Notes: generated by a model not told the origin, from the sequence alone. Shown: positions 53,720 to 62,893, numbered from the stretch's first letter. The stretch is 64,000 nt of DNA from Cupriavidus basilensis (GCF_029335485.1 NZ_JARJLM010000158.1:19023-83022), one strand, 5' to 3'. Translations and numbers: made by a program.

Positions 53720-53735
53720 TAGGGTGTTCACCCTA
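53720..53735. promoter_or_regulatory. Inverted repeat, probable TetR operator
   Basis: Arms TAGGGTG and CACCCTA flank two bases (TT). A weaker AGGG/CCCT pair follows at 53763-53775. Both lie between the divergent monooxygenase and TetR genes. Confidence 0.5.
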
Positions 53736-53829
53736 ATTTATCAACCGGGATTGCCTGAAATCAGGGCTTACCCCTAAATTCCCCCATGCAAGACATGCAG
53801 ATAACGCAACACCACAGGAGTCTCCGGCC

Positions 53830-54480
53830 ATGACTGTGAAAGGCGCGCCGGTCCTGCGCCCCAAGACGCGCGAACGCATCCTGGATGCCTGCCTGAGCCT
53901 GTTCAACGAACGCGGCCCGGTCGTTGTGACGACGGCGGAGATCGCGTCGGCGGTCGGCATCCAGGAAGGCAATCTCTACTATCACTTCAACCGCAAGGAA
54001 CAGATCCTGGAGGCGCTGTTCGACAAGTTCGAGCGGGCGCTGCGCGACACCTCGGTTGCCGATCTGGCGCATGGGGAAGAACCTGGCCGTTTTGCAGGCT
54101 ATCTGAGCGGCTGGTTCAACCTGATGTGGGAGTGGCGCTTCTTCTATCGCGACTCGGCCGCCATTCGCAACCTTGCGCCGGCTTTGCGCTCGCGCACCGA
54201 AGCGCTGGCCAATGACGGCCAGCGAGATGTCCGGCGGGTATTCGGGGACATGGAATCCGCGGGATTGCTGCGCGCCACGCCCGCGCAACTCGATCATCTG
54301 GTCGTGAATACCTGGATCGTATCCACTTACTGGATCGACTATCTGCGCTCCCGCCATGGTATCGACGCCATCAAGCGCCAACATATCCGATGGGGCGCGT
54401 CTCAGGTGATGAGCCTTTTCTCGCCCTATCTGACCGAGACCGGCAATGACTTGCTGAACATCAAGGTAGACCAGGGCTGA
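53830..54480 (+). CDS. TetR/AcrR-family repressor of the monooxygenase-hydrolase operon
   Basis: The 216-residue protein has an N-terminal TetR HTH (about 13-60, TRERILDACLSLFNERGPVV, then IASAVGIQEGNLYYHFNRKE) and an alpha-helical ligand domain. GNLYYHFNRKEQIL is a textbook recognition helix and its end. It diverges from the Baeyer-Villiger monooxygenase gene, with an inverted repeat between, so it most likely represses that operon and itself until a substrate binds. CAGGAG nine bases before the ATG supports the start. A strong terminator follows its stop. Confidence 0.87.
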   Translation: MTVKGAPVLRPKTRERILDACLSLFNERGPVVVTTAEIASAVGIQEGNLYYHFNRKEQILEALFDKFERALRDTSVADLAHGEEPGRFAGYLSGWFNLMWEWRFFYRDSAAIRNLAPALRSRTEALANDGQRDVRRVFGDMESAGLLRATPAQLDHLVVNTWIVSTYWIDYLRSRHGIDAIKRQHIRWGASQVMSLFSPYLTETGNDLLNIKVDQG

Positions 54481-54496
54481 GGCAAGGCAAGAAAGC

Positions 54497-54532
54497 AAAA
54501 AGCCCGTGCGGTGTGATCCGCACGGGCTTTTT
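54497..54532. terminator. Bidirectional terminator between TetR gene and initiator tRNA
   Basis: A 15-base-pair stem (54497-54511 with 54518-54532) with A5 on the left and T5 on the right ends TetR transcription rightward and tRNA transcription leftward. Confidence 0.85.
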
Positions 54533-54542
54533 GCCTTATATC

Positions 54543-54618
54543 TGGTTGCGGGGGCAGGACTTGAACCTGCGACCTTCGGGTTATGAGCCCGACGAGCTGC
54601 CAACTGCTCCACCCCGCG
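54543..54618 (-). tRNA. Initiator tRNA-Met (CAT), CCA encoded
   Basis: The cloverleaf reads CGCGGGGTGGAGCAG at the 5' end. The anticodon CAT lies in the loop of a stem with three G-C pairs (GGG...CCC). The T-arm GGTTCAAGTCC and 3' CCGCAACCA complete it. The unpaired C1-A72 and the GGG/CCC anticodon stem mark it as the initiator tRNA-fMet. Confidence 0.95.
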
Positions 54619-54822
54619 GGCCGAAATATACGCGGGTTGGCGGCATCTGGATACCCTTTATGGAAAAAAAGCCGGAAAGTGCCGGTATGGATCCCTTCCC
54701 CGAGGCGATGCGAACGGAAATGCACCGCCCGAGGCCCTGCGGCAATACGAACTTCCAACCTTCCGGCGCAGGCGCCGCCGGCACCGGCACCGGAACCAGG
54801 GCCTGGACTCCTGCCCCCGGTT

Positions 54823-55047
54823 TCAGCTATTGGCGTCTATCCACTGCCTGGCCCATTCGTAGGCAGCCGCCTTCGCATCGTCAGGCGTGGCATGGTTGCG
54901 GCCGATCGACCTGGCATCCTGCACCACGGCGCCATCCTCCCAGATCGCGCAGGATGCGATATGCAAGCCGTCCTTGATCGTCTTGCAGAAGACATGGACA
55001 ACATAGCCCCTGTATTCCTTGATGCCTTCCGTGACGCCGCTTTCCAT
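54823..55047 (-). CDS. Small hypothetical protein (74 aa)
   Basis: The 74-residue protein has a beta-rich core KEYRGYVVHVFCKTIKDGLH and a helical end DDAKAAAYEWARQWID. This fits a group of small conserved betaproteobacterial proteins (CV_2116-like), but I can only suggest that by pattern. It has no signal peptide or membrane segment. The ATG at 55047 was preferred over an upstream in-frame ATG at 55068 because the conserved core begins soon after. It lies downstream of the citryl-CoA-lyase-like operon but is separated by 143 bases. Confidence 0.55.
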   Translation of the reverse strand: MESGVTEGIKEYRGYVVHVFCKTIKDGLHIASCAIWEDGAVVQDARSIGRNHATPDDAKAAAYEWARQWIDANS

Positions 55048-55190
55048 CTCCGTGTCTCTCCTTTGCACTTGCCTGGATTCGCAGGATCATTGCTGCGTTC
55101 TGTTGGAATCCTAGCATTTCCACCCGCATCCGATGCCGCTCTTGCCGTCTGGCCAGCCCGGATGCACGCGGGCTCAGGGAGTTGCCCGCG

Positions 55191-55979
55191 TCACCTGCCC
55201 TCCTCCGGCCTGCCGCCCTCGCCCACATAGGGAATGGCATGCTCGACGGTGTCCCAGATAAAGCGCCCGGAGGGGCTTTGCTGCTCTTCGACGATATGCG
55301 CCACCAGGCCTGCCGCACGCGAAATGACGGCAAAGCCGCGCATCACGCCCGTGGCCACGCCCAGCTCGCCCAGCAAGGCGGCGACGGCGCCCGTGGCGTT
55401 GATGGTGATGGCCCGGCCGCTCACGGCATCCACGGCCCTGGACAGGCACTCGAGTGCGCGGATCTTGTCTCCGGCCAGGTCGGGCTCGGCACGCCCCATC
55501 TCGAGCAGCTTGTAGGCGCGCGGATCCACCGGCTTGTGCAAGTGGTGGCCGAAGCCCGGGACGGGGCTCTTGACGGCTTTATAGTGGCGCGCGATCTCCA
55601 TCGCCTCGGCATCGGGGTCGGCGGCCGCACCGATGCGGTCGAGCAACTGCGCGCAGTTCTCCATGGTGCCCACGAATGAACTCCCGACCGCCAGCAGGCC
55701 TGCCGACACGGCACCCTGCAGGTTCTCGGGCGCGCTCATGTAGATCAGGCGCGTGGCGATGGCGCTCGGCGTGAGGCCGTGCTCCATCAGGACGATCAGC
55801 ACCACGTCGGTGATGCGCAGGTCGACCGGGCGCGGCTCGCGGCCGAGAATCTGCATCACCATCACTTCCGTAAAGGTCTTCTTGCCCATCAGGTCCTCGA
55901 CCAGGTTCGCATCGCGGTAATGCAGGCTGGTGAGCGTATGGGTGCACAGGCGGGTAACGGGCTTGGCGGTTGTGGTCAT
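55191..55979 (-). CDS. Citryl-CoA lyase-like protein (citrate synthase superfamily)
   Basis: The 262-residue protein corresponds to the short, small-domain-containing form of the citrate synthase superfamily annotated as citryl-CoA lyase. Family segments are IGAAADPDAEA, SPVPGFGHHLHKPVDPRAY (with the conserved histidine of the GxGH motif, near 140) and INATGAVAALLGELG near 195. It would cleave a 3-hydroxy-acyl-CoA (citryl- or citramalyl-like) to acetyl-CoA and an oxoacid. Its start overlaps the stop of the upstream acyl-CoA ligase gene by four bases, so the two are translationally coupled. The natural substrate is unknown. Confidence 0.78.
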   Translation of the reverse strand: MTTTAKPVTRLCTHTLTSLHYRDANLVEDLMGKKTFTEVMVMQILGREPRPVDLRITDVVLIVLMEHGLTPSAIATRLIYMSAPENLQGAVSAGLLAVGSSFVGTMENCAQLLDRIGAAADPDAEAMEIARHYKAVKSPVPGFGHHLHKPVDPRAYKLLEMGRAEPDLAGDKIRALECLSRAVDAVSGRAITINATGAVAALLGELGVATGVMRGFAVISRAAGLVAHIVEEQQSPSGRFIWDTVEHAIPYVGEGGRPEEGR

Positions 55980-57547
55980 GGCTTGGTCCTTGATGCTGCG
56001 CGGGCGGTGTTGTCTGCGCTAGCTGGGTTGTCGGTGCCAGGCGCCCCGGGGGCCATGGCGCGTTCCCGCACCGTGGTCTTGAGCACCTTCCCTACGGGCG
56101 AGCGCGGCAGGCTGGCATGGAAATGAATGCGCTTGGGCGTCTGCACGGGTCCGAGCCGCTCTCGCACGAAGGCGATCAATCCGGCTTCGGTAGCGTGTTG
56201 GCCGGGGCGCAACTCCACGGCGGCCTGCACCGCCTCGCCCCATTTCTCATCGGGCACGCCGAACACCGTGCATTCATGCACGGCGGGATGCTGGCCTAGC
56301 GCGTTCTCGACATCCACCGGATACACGTTGAATCCACCGGTGATGACCATGTCTTTCAGCCGGTCCTTCAGGTAGAGGTAGCCACGCTCGTCGATCATGC
56401 CGCGGTCGCCGGTATGCAGCCAGCCGTCCACCAGGGTCTCCCCGGTTTTCTCCGGCAGGCGCCAGTAGCCGGTCATGACGAGGTCACCGCGCGCCACCAC
56501 CTCGCCGACCTCGCATGGGGGCAGCAAGCGGCCGTCCGGCGACATGACCGCCACGTCGCTGAACCAGCCGGCAAGGCCCACCGCAGCCCAGTTCCGTTCA
56601 TCATCGAAGTCCCGGGGACGCATCACGGTAAGAATCTGCGGCGCCTCGGTCTGGCCGTAGGTGGTGCCCAGCACCGGGCCGAAGAAGTCGCGCACCTCGC
56701 GGATCTTCTCCGGCGGCATCGGGGCGCCCCCATAGATCAGCCGGCGCAGGCGCGGAAAGTCCGCGCGCGAGGCGCCCGGCAACGCCATCAGCATGTAGAC
56801 CAGCGTAGGCGGCATGAAGCACGCGGTACCGCCACGTTCGCGGAACGCGGTACGCACGGCCTCGGCGCCCGCCTCGGCCAGCACCACGTGGCAACCGCCC
56901 TGTGCCAGGATGGGCAGCAGATAGGTTGAGGTGCCATGCGTGATCGGCGCCGCCACGATATAGCGCTCGTGCTCGTCGAAGCCCCACGCGTGGATCTGGT
57001 TGACGATGTTGGCCATCCAGGCGCGGTAAGGCTGCATCACGCCCTTCGGCGCACCGGTGGTGCCGCCGGTGAACTTGATCGCCTGGATGGCATCCGGCAG
57101 CAGCGTGAAGACCGGGCGCGGCGCTCCCGCATGCGCCGCCGCCAGCGCCGCGACGGTTGACTCGCCTGCCGGCGGCAAGCCGCTGTAGATGCGCACGCCG
57201 GGCGCGCCCTCCAGCAGGCCGGCACAGGCCGCATCGACCACCAGGATGGACGGCTCGGTCGCGTCGACGATGCGGCGGATCTCAGGCCGGGTGCTCTTCG
57301 GGTTGAGCGGCACCCAGACCTTGCCGCAGGCCAGCACCGCCAGCAGCGCGGCAATATGCTCGGCGCTGTTGCCCGCGCAAATGCCGACCCGGCTTTGCGG
57401 TGCGGGGTCCAGCGCGACGAGCGCGGCGGCGAGCGCGGCCACCCGGTCGGCCAGCGCATCGTAGCGGATGGCGCCTTCGGGCGCATCGATGGCGACATTG
57501 CCAGGCCAGCGCGCGGCGGCGCGCCAGAAGAAATCGATCGGATACAT
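55976..57547 (-). CDS. AMP-forming acyl-CoA synthetase
   Basis: The 523-residue adenylate-forming enzyme has the P-loop-like FTGGTTGAPKGVM (about 164-176), GTTYGQTEAPQ (A5 region), HTGDRGMIDERGYLYL with the adenylate Asp, and the hinge/A8 KDRLKDMVITGGFNVYP, with the A10 catalytic Lys near the end (SPVGKVLKT). It activates a carboxylic acid to its CoA ester with ATP. Together with the downstream citryl-CoA-lyase-like protein and the upstream Bug receptor, it suggests uptake, CoA activation and retro-aldol cleavage of an organic acid. It starts 15 bases after the receptor stop. Confidence 0.87.
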   Translation of the reverse strand: MYPIDFFWRAAARWPGNVAIDAPEGAIRYDALADRVAALAAALVALDPAPQSRVGICAGNSAEHIAALLAVLACGKVWVPLNPKSTRPEIRRIVDATEPSILVVDAACAGLLEGAPGVRIYSGLPPAGESTVAALAAAHAGAPRPVFTLLPDAIQAIKFTGGTTGAPKGVMQPYRAWMANIVNQIHAWGFDEHERYIVAAPITHGTSTYLLPILAQGGCHVVLAEAGAEAVRTAFRERGGTACFMPPTLVYMLMALPGASRADFPRLRRLIYGGAPMPPEKIREVRDFFGPVLGTTYGQTEAPQILTVMRPRDFDDERNWAAVGLAGWFSDVAVMSPDGRLLPPCEVGEVVARGDLVMTGYWRLPEKTGETLVDGWLHTGDRGMIDERGYLYLKDRLKDMVITGGFNVYPVDVENALGQHPAVHECTVFGVPDEKWGEAVQAAVELRPGQHATEAGLIAFVRERLGPVQTPKRIHFHASLPRSPVGKVLKTTVRERAMAPGAPGTDNPASADNTARAASRTKP

Positions 57548-57562
57548 GAAGGGTGGGACTCC

Positions 57563-58552
57563 TTATTCGGCCTTGGCGCCGGACTGTTTCACCACGTCGT
57601 GCCAGCGCTTGATCTCCGCCTTGATGAAGCTACGCAACTGCCCCGGCGTACCGGGTTCGGGCGTGGCCGCCAGGTCGTGCAGGCGCTGGCGCACGTCGGG
57701 CGCCGCAAGCGCCTTGTTGAGGGCGGCGTTCACGCGCTCGATCACCGGCCTCGGCGTGCCGGCAGGCGCGGCGAGGCTGAACCACGATTGCACGTCGAAG
57801 CCGGGAAAACCCGACTCGGCAACCGTCGGCACGTCCGGCAACAGCGGCGAACGCTGCGCGCTGGTGATGGCGATGGCGCGCAAGCGGCCCGCCTGCACGT
57901 GCGGCAGCGCCGACGGCGTGTTGTCGAACATCGACTGCACCTGGCCGCCCAGCAGATCGGTGATCGCCGGCGCGCTGCCGCGGTAGGGCACGTGCAGCAT
58001 GTTCAGCCCGGCCTGCATCTTGAACATCTCGCCCGACAGGTGGATGGACGAGCCGCTGCCCGATGATGCGAACGTGACGCCGTTCGGCGATGCCTTCGCG
58101 AAGCGCACATAGTCCGCCACGCTCTTGACCGGCAGCTTGGGATTCACCACCAGCAGGTTGGGAATCTTGGCGATCAGCCCGATCGGCTCGAAGTCGTTCT
58201 GCGGGTCATAGCCCAGCTTGTTGTACAGGGTGCCGTTGATGGTGTTGGCGATAGTGTAGACATAGAGCGTGTAGCCGTCGGGCACCGCCTTGGCGACCAC
58301 CTCCGCGCCCACATTGCTGTTGGCGCCCGCGCGGTTGTCCACGATCACGGATTGGCCAAGCTGCTCGCCGAGCTTGTTGGCGACAATGCGCGCGATCACG
58401 TCGGTGGCGCCGCCGGGGGCGTAGCCAACCACGAGTCTGACCGGCTTGGCCGGCCAGGCGGCGGGCTGCGCCTGCAACGGCAGCACAGCGCTGCACGCAA
58501 GTGCGGCGGCGAACGCGAGCCAGCGCCGGCGCGGTGCGCGATGGAATGTCAT
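57563..58552 (-). CDS. Bug-family (TctC) periplasmic solute receptor
   Basis: The 329-residue receptor has a signal peptide (about 1-28: RAPRRRWLAFAAALACSAVL, ending near LQAQP) and Bug signatures VRLVVGYAPGGATDVIARIV, VDNRAGANSNVGAEVVAKA, DGYTLYVYTI and HVPYRGSAPAITDLLGGQVQ. It probably binds the organic acid handled by the two downstream enzymes. Membrane transporter genes are absent here. The ATG at 58552 has AGGAG seven bases before it, and an upstream frame was rejected. It leads the leftward operon and diverges from an IclR gene. Confidence 0.9.
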   Translation of the reverse strand: MTFHRAPRRRWLAFAAALACSAVLPLQAQPAAWPAKPVRLVVGYAPGGATDVIARIVANKLGEQLGQSVIVDNRAGANSNVGAEVVAKAVPDGYTLYVYTIANTINGTLYNKLGYDPQNDFEPIGLIAKIPNLLVVNPKLPVKSVADYVRFAKASPNGVTFASSGSGSSIHLSGEMFKMQAGLNMLHVPYRGSAPAITDLLGGQVQSMFDNTPSALPHVQAGRLRAIAITSAQRSPLLPDVPTVAESGFPGFDVQSWFSLAAPAGTPRPVIERVNAALNKALAAPDVRQRLHDLAATPEPGTPGQLRSFIKAEIKRWHDVVKQSGAKAE

Positions 58553-58649
58553 GCTTTGTCTCCTGTTGGATGTCATGCTTGTCGCGGACCCGTTCTTGTC
58601 ACGCTGCGGCATACTGCGGGGTACCCCACCGACGGAGAAATTCTTCCCG

Positions 58650-59489
58650 ATGCCCGCCCGCACCGCCACTCGAAACGTCCGCCTGCCGGACATTCAAGCC
58701 ATGGACACGGCGACGCCCACCCCCGCCGCCGAACGCGACGACGATCCCGGCAGCCGCACGCTTCGGCGTGGGCTGCAACTGCTGGACACGGTGCGCGAAA
58801 GCGGCCGCGACGGTCTTCGCGTAGTGGATCTGTGCCGTGCCGCGGGGCTGGAGCGGGCCACGGTCTACCGGCTGCTGGCGACCCTGATCGAGAGCGGCTA
58901 CGTCGCACAACGCGGCCGCTTTCGCTATACGGCAGGCCCGCGTCTGGCAAGCCTGGCGCCGCCCAAGGCCACGCCTGGCTTTGCGCAGCGCTTGCAGCCC
59001 GTCCTGGCGCGGGTAAGCGCGGCCTGCGGCGACGCTGCCTTCGCCATCGTGCGCGAAGGGCCGATCTCGCACTGCATTGCACGCCACGTGGGCACCCACC
59101 CGGTGCAGATCCTCGTCATCCAGGTCGGCACGCGCCAGCCGCTAGGCGTCGGCGCCGCAGGGCTGGCCTTGCTGGCGGCACTGCCGGACAACGACGTGGC
59201 GGGCTGCATCGCAGCCAACGCGCCGGCGCTGGGGCAGTACGGCGGCATGACGCCGGATCGCATGCGGATCCTGGTGCGCGCCACCCGCGAGCGCGGCTGG
59301 TCGGTGATCGGCAACCACGCCACCCGCGGCGTCCTGGCGGTCGGCATGGCGGTCCACGCCGGCGACGGCGAGCCCCTGGCGGCCATCAGCGTGGCATCCA
59401 CCCTGGCGCGCATGCCGCGCGAGCGCCAGCAACTGATTGCGCGCGCCATGCGCGAGGCACTGGGGGCCCTGCTGCCAAACGGCCTGTAG
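58650..59489 (+). CDS. IclR-family transcriptional regulator
   Basis: The protein, about 279 residues, has an IclR winged HTH (about 32-92, RGLQLLDTVRESGRDGLRVV, then AGLERATVYRLLATLIESGY) and an IclR effector domain (about 100-275). It diverges from the Bug receptor, CoA ligase and lyase operon and lies upstream of the mhpFE-type genes on the same strand, so either could be its target. The ATG at 58650 has GGAG 12 bases upstream; an in-frame ATG at 58701 is an alternative start. Confidence 0.82.
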   Translation: MPARTATRNVRLPDIQAMDTATPTPAAERDDDPGSRTLRRGLQLLDTVRESGRDGLRVVDLCRAAGLERATVYRLLATLIESGYVAQRGRFRYTAGPRLASLAPPKATPGFAQRLQPVLARVSAACGDAAFAIVREGPISHCIARHVGTHPVQILVIQVGTRQPLGVGAAGLALLAALPDNDVAGCIAANAPALGQYGGMTPDRMRILVRATRERGWSVIGNHATRGVLAVGMAVHAGDGEPLAAISVASTLARMPRERQQLIARAMREALGALLPNGL

Positions 59490-59552
59490 ATGCCACGGCA
59501 AGCGCTACTGTCCGGTTTTCGGCTCGCAAATGGAGATTCCATCTCTTTTTAA

Positions 59553-59567
59553 TCTCAATATATGAGA
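59553..59567. promoter_or_regulatory. Inverted repeat upstream of the mhpFE promoter
   Basis: TCTCA-ATATA-TGAGA is a perfect five-base-arm repeat 14 bases before the -35 box. That position suits an activator such as an IclR protein; this is inferred. Confidence 0.45.
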
Positions 59568-59581
59568 GTTACTTTCATATG

Positions 59582-59609
59582 TTGACAACTAATTGGGAGA
59601 GCCCATAAC
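59582..59609 (+). promoter_or_regulatory. Predicted promoter of the mhpFE-type operon
   Basis: TTGACA and CATAAC are separated by 16 bases, about 93 bases before the dehydrogenase start. The -10 box is a moderate match, fitting activator dependence. Confidence 0.5.
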
Positions 59610-59701
59610 ATCTGCTCCGAATAGATGAGCTTCGCCACGTCACGGCCATCTCCGGTCGGGGACATCGCAACGCGCGGCTCAAGTCAATCGGAGGAGATCC
59701 A

Positions 59702-60643
59702 ATGAGCAAAAGCGACACGATCAAAGCCGCCATCATCGGTTCCGGCAATATCGGTACCGACCTGATGATCAAGATCCTGCGGCACGGCAAGCATCTGGAG
59801 ATGGGAGCGATGGTCGGCATCGACCCCGCATCGGACGGCCTGGCGCGCGCGGCGCGCCTCAACGTCCCCACCACGGCGGGCGGCATCGACGGCCTGCTGG
59901 CCATGCCCGAGTTCAAGGACATCCGCGTGGTCTTCGACGCCACCTCGGCAGGCGCGCACGAGCACCACAACGCGAAGCTGCAGGAAAAAGGCATCCGCGT
60001 GATCGACCTGACGCCGGCGGCCATCGGCCCGTACGTGATTCCCGCCATCAACATCGACCAGCAGCTTGAAGCCACCAACATCAATATGGTGACCTGCGGC
60101 GGCCAGGCAACCATCCCCATGGTCGCGGCGGTGTCCCAGGTGGCCAAGGTGCACTACGCCGAGATCGTGGCTTCGATCTCGAGCAAGTCGGCCGGCCCCG
60201 GCACCCGCGCCAATATCGACGAGTTCACCGAAACCACCTCACGCGCCATCGAAGTGCTGGGCGGCGCCACGCGCGGCAAGGCGATCATCATCCTGAACCC
60301 GGCCGAGCCGCCGCTGATCATGCGCGACACGGTGTTCGTCCTGTCCGACCTGGCCGATCAGGACCGCATCGAAGCCAGCATCCACGAGATGGTGAAGAAG
60401 GTGCAGTCCTATGTGCCGGGCTACCGGCTCAAGCAGTCGGTGCAATTCGACCGCTTCGAGGGAGAGAACGCGCTGAACGTGCCGGGTATCGGCAGGACCG
60501 CTGGCCTGAAGACCTCGGTCTATCTCGAGGTGGAGGGCGCCGCGCACTACCTGCCGGCCTACGCGGGCAATCTCGACATCATGACCTCCGCGGCACTGGC
60601 CTGCGCGGAACGCATGGCGCAGACGCAACTCTGCGCAGCCTGA
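59702..60643 (+). CDS. mhpF: Acetaldehyde dehydrogenase (acylating)
   Basis: The 313-residue enzyme has an N-terminal NAD fold ([18 protein letters not shown], about 9-26) and the catalytic cysteine in [16 protein letters not shown] (Cys near 132). The [20 protein letters not shown] motif of the DmpF/BphJ/MhpF family follows. It oxidises acetaldehyde to acetyl-CoA with NAD and CoA. The aldolase gene follows after 20 bases, as in other meta-cleavage pathways, where the two form a channelling complex. GGAGGAG before the ATG supports the start. No hydratase gene is adjacent, so the pathway is completed elsewhere. Confidence 0.95.
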   Translation: MSKSDTIKAAIIGSGNIGTDLMIKILRHGKHLEMGAMVGIDPASDGLARAARLNVPTTAGGIDGLLAMPEFKDIRVVFDATSAGAHEHHNAKLQEKGIRVIDLTPAAIGPYVIPAINIDQQLEATNINMVTCGGQATIPMVAAVSQVAKVHYAEIVASISSKSAGPGTRANIDEFTETTSRAIEVLGGATRGKAIIILNPAEPPLIMRDTVFVLSDLADQDRIEASIHEMVKKVQSYVPGYRLKQSVQFDRFEGENALNVPGIGRTAGLKTSVYLEVEGAAHYLPAYAGNLDIMTSAALACAERMAQTQLCAA

Positions 60644-60663
60644 AAGACAAGGGGGAAACCGAG

Positions 60664-61671
60664 ATGAGCACCAAGAAAATCTATATTTCCGATGTCACGC
60701 TGCGCGACGGCATGCATGCCATCCGCCATCAGTACAGCATCGAGAACGTCAGGACGATCGCAGCCGCGCTGGACGCGGCGCACGTCGATTCGATCGAAGT
60801 CGCGCACGGCGACGGCCTGAGCGGCTCGAGCTTCAACTACGGCTTCGGCGCCAACACGGACCTGGAGTGGATTGCGGCCGCGGCCGAGAGCGTGAAGCAC
60901 GCCAGGATCGCCACCCTGCTGCTGCCGGGCATCGGCACCGTGCACGACCTGCACGCCGCCTACGATGCCGGTGCGCGCGTGGTGCGCGTGGCCACGCATT
61001 GCACCGAGGCCGACACCTCGCGCCAGCATATCGAATGCGCGCGCAAGCTGGGCATGGATACCGTCGGCTTCCTGATGATGAGCCACATGACGGAGCCGGA
61101 GAAACTGGCCGGGCAGGCCAAGCTGATGGAGAGCTATGGCGCCACCTGCATCTACGTGGTGGACTCCGGCGGCGCGCTGACCATGAACGGCGTCCGCGAC
61201 CGTGTGCGAGCGCTGCGCGGCACGCTGCAGGCCGGCACGGAAATCGGCATCCATGCCCACCACAACCTCAGCCTCGGCGTGGCCAATTCGGTGGTAGCGG
61301 TGGAGGAAGGCTGCGATCGCGTCGATGCCAGCCTGGCCGGCATGGGCGCGGGCGCGGGCAATGCGCCGCTCGAAGTCTTCGTGGCGGTGGCCGAGCGCAT
61401 GGGCTGGAACCATGGCTGCGATGTGCGCGCGCTGATGGATGCCGCCGATGACCTGGTGCGCCCGCTGCAGGACCGGCCGGTGCGGGTCGATCGCGAAACG
61501 CTCGCGCTAGGCTACGCCGGCGTGTACTCGAGCTTCCTGCGCCACGCGGAAACCGCCTCGCAAAAATACGGCGTGCCGGCAGTGGAAATCCTGGTGGAAC
61601 TGGGACGGCGCCGCATGGTGGGCGGGCAGGAAGACATGATCGTGGACGTCGCGCTCGATCTCAAACGCTAG
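60664..61671 (+). CDS. mhpE: 4-hydroxy-2-oxovalerate aldolase
   Basis: The 335-residue protein belongs to the DmpG/MhpE aldolases of the HMG-CoA-lyase-like family. The metal-binding opening [18 protein letters not shown] (about 8-25), the [15 protein letters not shown] metal histidines (about 196-210) and the [10 protein letters not shown] motif are intact. It splits 4-hydroxy-2-oxovalerate into pyruvate and acetaldehyde, which passes to the dehydrogenase encoded just upstream. A GGGGGAAA-type site precedes the ATG. A short GC hairpin (61676-61694) lies just after the stop, without a T-run. Confidence 0.95.
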   Translation: MSTKKIYISDVTLRDGMHAIRHQYSIENVRTIAAALDAAHVDSIEVAHGDGLSGSSFNYGFGANTDLEWIAAAAESVKHARIATLLLPGIGTVHDLHAAYDAGARVVRVATHCTEADTSRQHIECARKLGMDTVGFLMMSHMTEPEKLAGQAKLMESYGATCIYVVDSGGALTMNGVRDRVRALRGTLQAGTEIGIHAHHNLSLGVANSVVAVEEGCDRVDASLAGMGAGAGNAPLEVFVAVAERMGWNHGCDVRALMDAADDLVRPLQDRPVRVDRETLALGYAGVYSSFLRHAETASQKYGVPAVEILVELGRRRMVGGQEDMIVDVALDLKR

Positions 61672-61712
61672 CAAAGCCGGGCCTCGGGCCCGGCCGCCAG
61701 CCGCAGGCACGA

Positions 61713-62030
61713 TTCCTGACCGCGGTGGCGACGAGCTGGCGCACGCTGCTGCGGCGCCTCTCCGAGGGCAGCAAGACGGCGGTGAGCGGGTCGCTGCTGG
61801 CTGCGATGAACAGCGCCCCGGCATTCGGCTTCAGTGCCATTGTCGCGACGCTGCCGGGCTTCATCATCGCCGCCAGGACGCTGCAGATGATCCCCACTCC
61901 GCTCTTCAACGAAGCCATCTCGATCACCGTGCTGGCCGGCCTGATGGGATCAGCTATCGCGGGCCTGACCCACCGCCAGTCGTACCGCGGCATGTTTTCC
62001 ATCACGCTGATCAAGACCGCCATGGCGGGA
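61713..62030 (+). pseudogene. Broken GntP-family permease fragment
   Basis: The frame reads LSEGSKTAVSGSLLAAMNSA, then FGFSAIVATLPGFIIAARTL, then FNEAISITVLAGLMGSA, which fits the middle of GntP-type (gluconate/hydroxy-acid) permeases. It then jumps directly to GLTHRQSYRGMF, which belongs near the C-terminus of that family. The N-terminal third is absent, and an internal segment between GLMGSA and IAGLTH is missing, so the gene is deleted inside and not functional. It lies just after the aldolase and may be the lost transporter of that pathway. Confidence 0.65.
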
Positions 62031-62089
62031 CCAGCGGCATCGCCTGACGGCGGCCAGCCGCATGCACAACGGAAGCCGCCGGCGCCGGC

Positions 62090-62893
62090 TCAGGGCCGCG
62101 CCGGCTTTCCGCCAAGCTGCTGGCTGATATCCGCCGCCGCGCGCCGGATCACCGGTATCAGCGCCTGTACCCGCTCGCTGTCCATATACTGCACGGCGCT
62201 CGATACGCTCACCGCCGCCACGATGCGGTTGGTGGCGTCCCGGATCGGCGCCGCCACGCAGCGGATCGACGGCTCGTCCTCGCCCAGGTCGAAGGCGTAG
62301 TCGGCTTGCGCATAGCCGCGCATGGCGTCGATCCACACTGCCTCCGGCGGCATCTGGGGCGCCTTTGCCGCTTCCCGCGTATACAGCCGCCGCCACTCCG
62401 GCTCGCCGCTGTCGATCAGCAGCGCCTTGCCCACGCCCGTGGTGCAGACCGGCTTGCGGCCGCCGATGTGAGAGCTGATCTCCACCGCGCGCTGCCCCGC
62501 CAGCTTGTCGAGATACACCACCTCGTCCCCGATCAGCGTGGCCAGATGCACGGTATCGCGCGTCTGCGCCGCAAGGCGTTCGAGATACGGCCGCGCGCAG
62601 CCGAGAATGTCCGACTGCCGGTGCGCCTGGAAGCCCAGTTCGATCAGCCGGCTGCCGAGGCTGTACCCCTTGCGCGGCTCATGCTGCAGATAGCGGATCT
62701 CAGTCAGCGCCGAGGCCAGCCGGTGCGCGGTGCTGTAGGAGATGCCGGTCTGCTTGCTGATTTCCGGCAAGGTGGTGAAGCCCTGCGACACGGCATCGAC
62801 GATTTCCAGCCCGCGGAACAAGGTCTGGCTGGCGAGGCTGCGTTTCGGTACGGGCTCTGCAGCGGTGCTGGATGCGGGATCGGTCTTTGGCAT
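62090..62893 (-). CDS. IclR-family transcriptional regulator
   Basis: The 267-residue protein has an IclR HTH (about 20-85: RGLEIVDAVSQGFTTLPEIS, then TGISYSTAHRLASALTEIRY) and an effector domain with CTTGVGKALL and DLGEDEPSIRCVAAPIRD. It is transcribed toward the mhpFE operon and the broken permease, so it may regulate the mhpFE-type genes, as MhpR (also IclR) does in E. coli; this is inferred. The ATG at 62893 was taken; it has no clear ribosome site. Confidence 0.8.
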   Translation of the reverse strand: MPKTDPASSTAAEPVPKRSLASQTLFRGLEIVDAVSQGFTTLPEISKQTGISYSTAHRLASALTEIRYLQHEPRKGYSLGSRLIELGFQAHRQSDILGCARPYLERLAAQTRDTVHLATLIGDEVVYLDKLAGQRAVEISSHIGGRKPVCTTGVGKALLIDSGEPEWRRLYTREAAKAPQMPPEAVWIDAMRGYAQADYAFDLGEDEPSIRCVAAPIRDATNRIVAAVSVSSAVQYMDSERVQALIPVIRRAAADISQQLGGKPARP

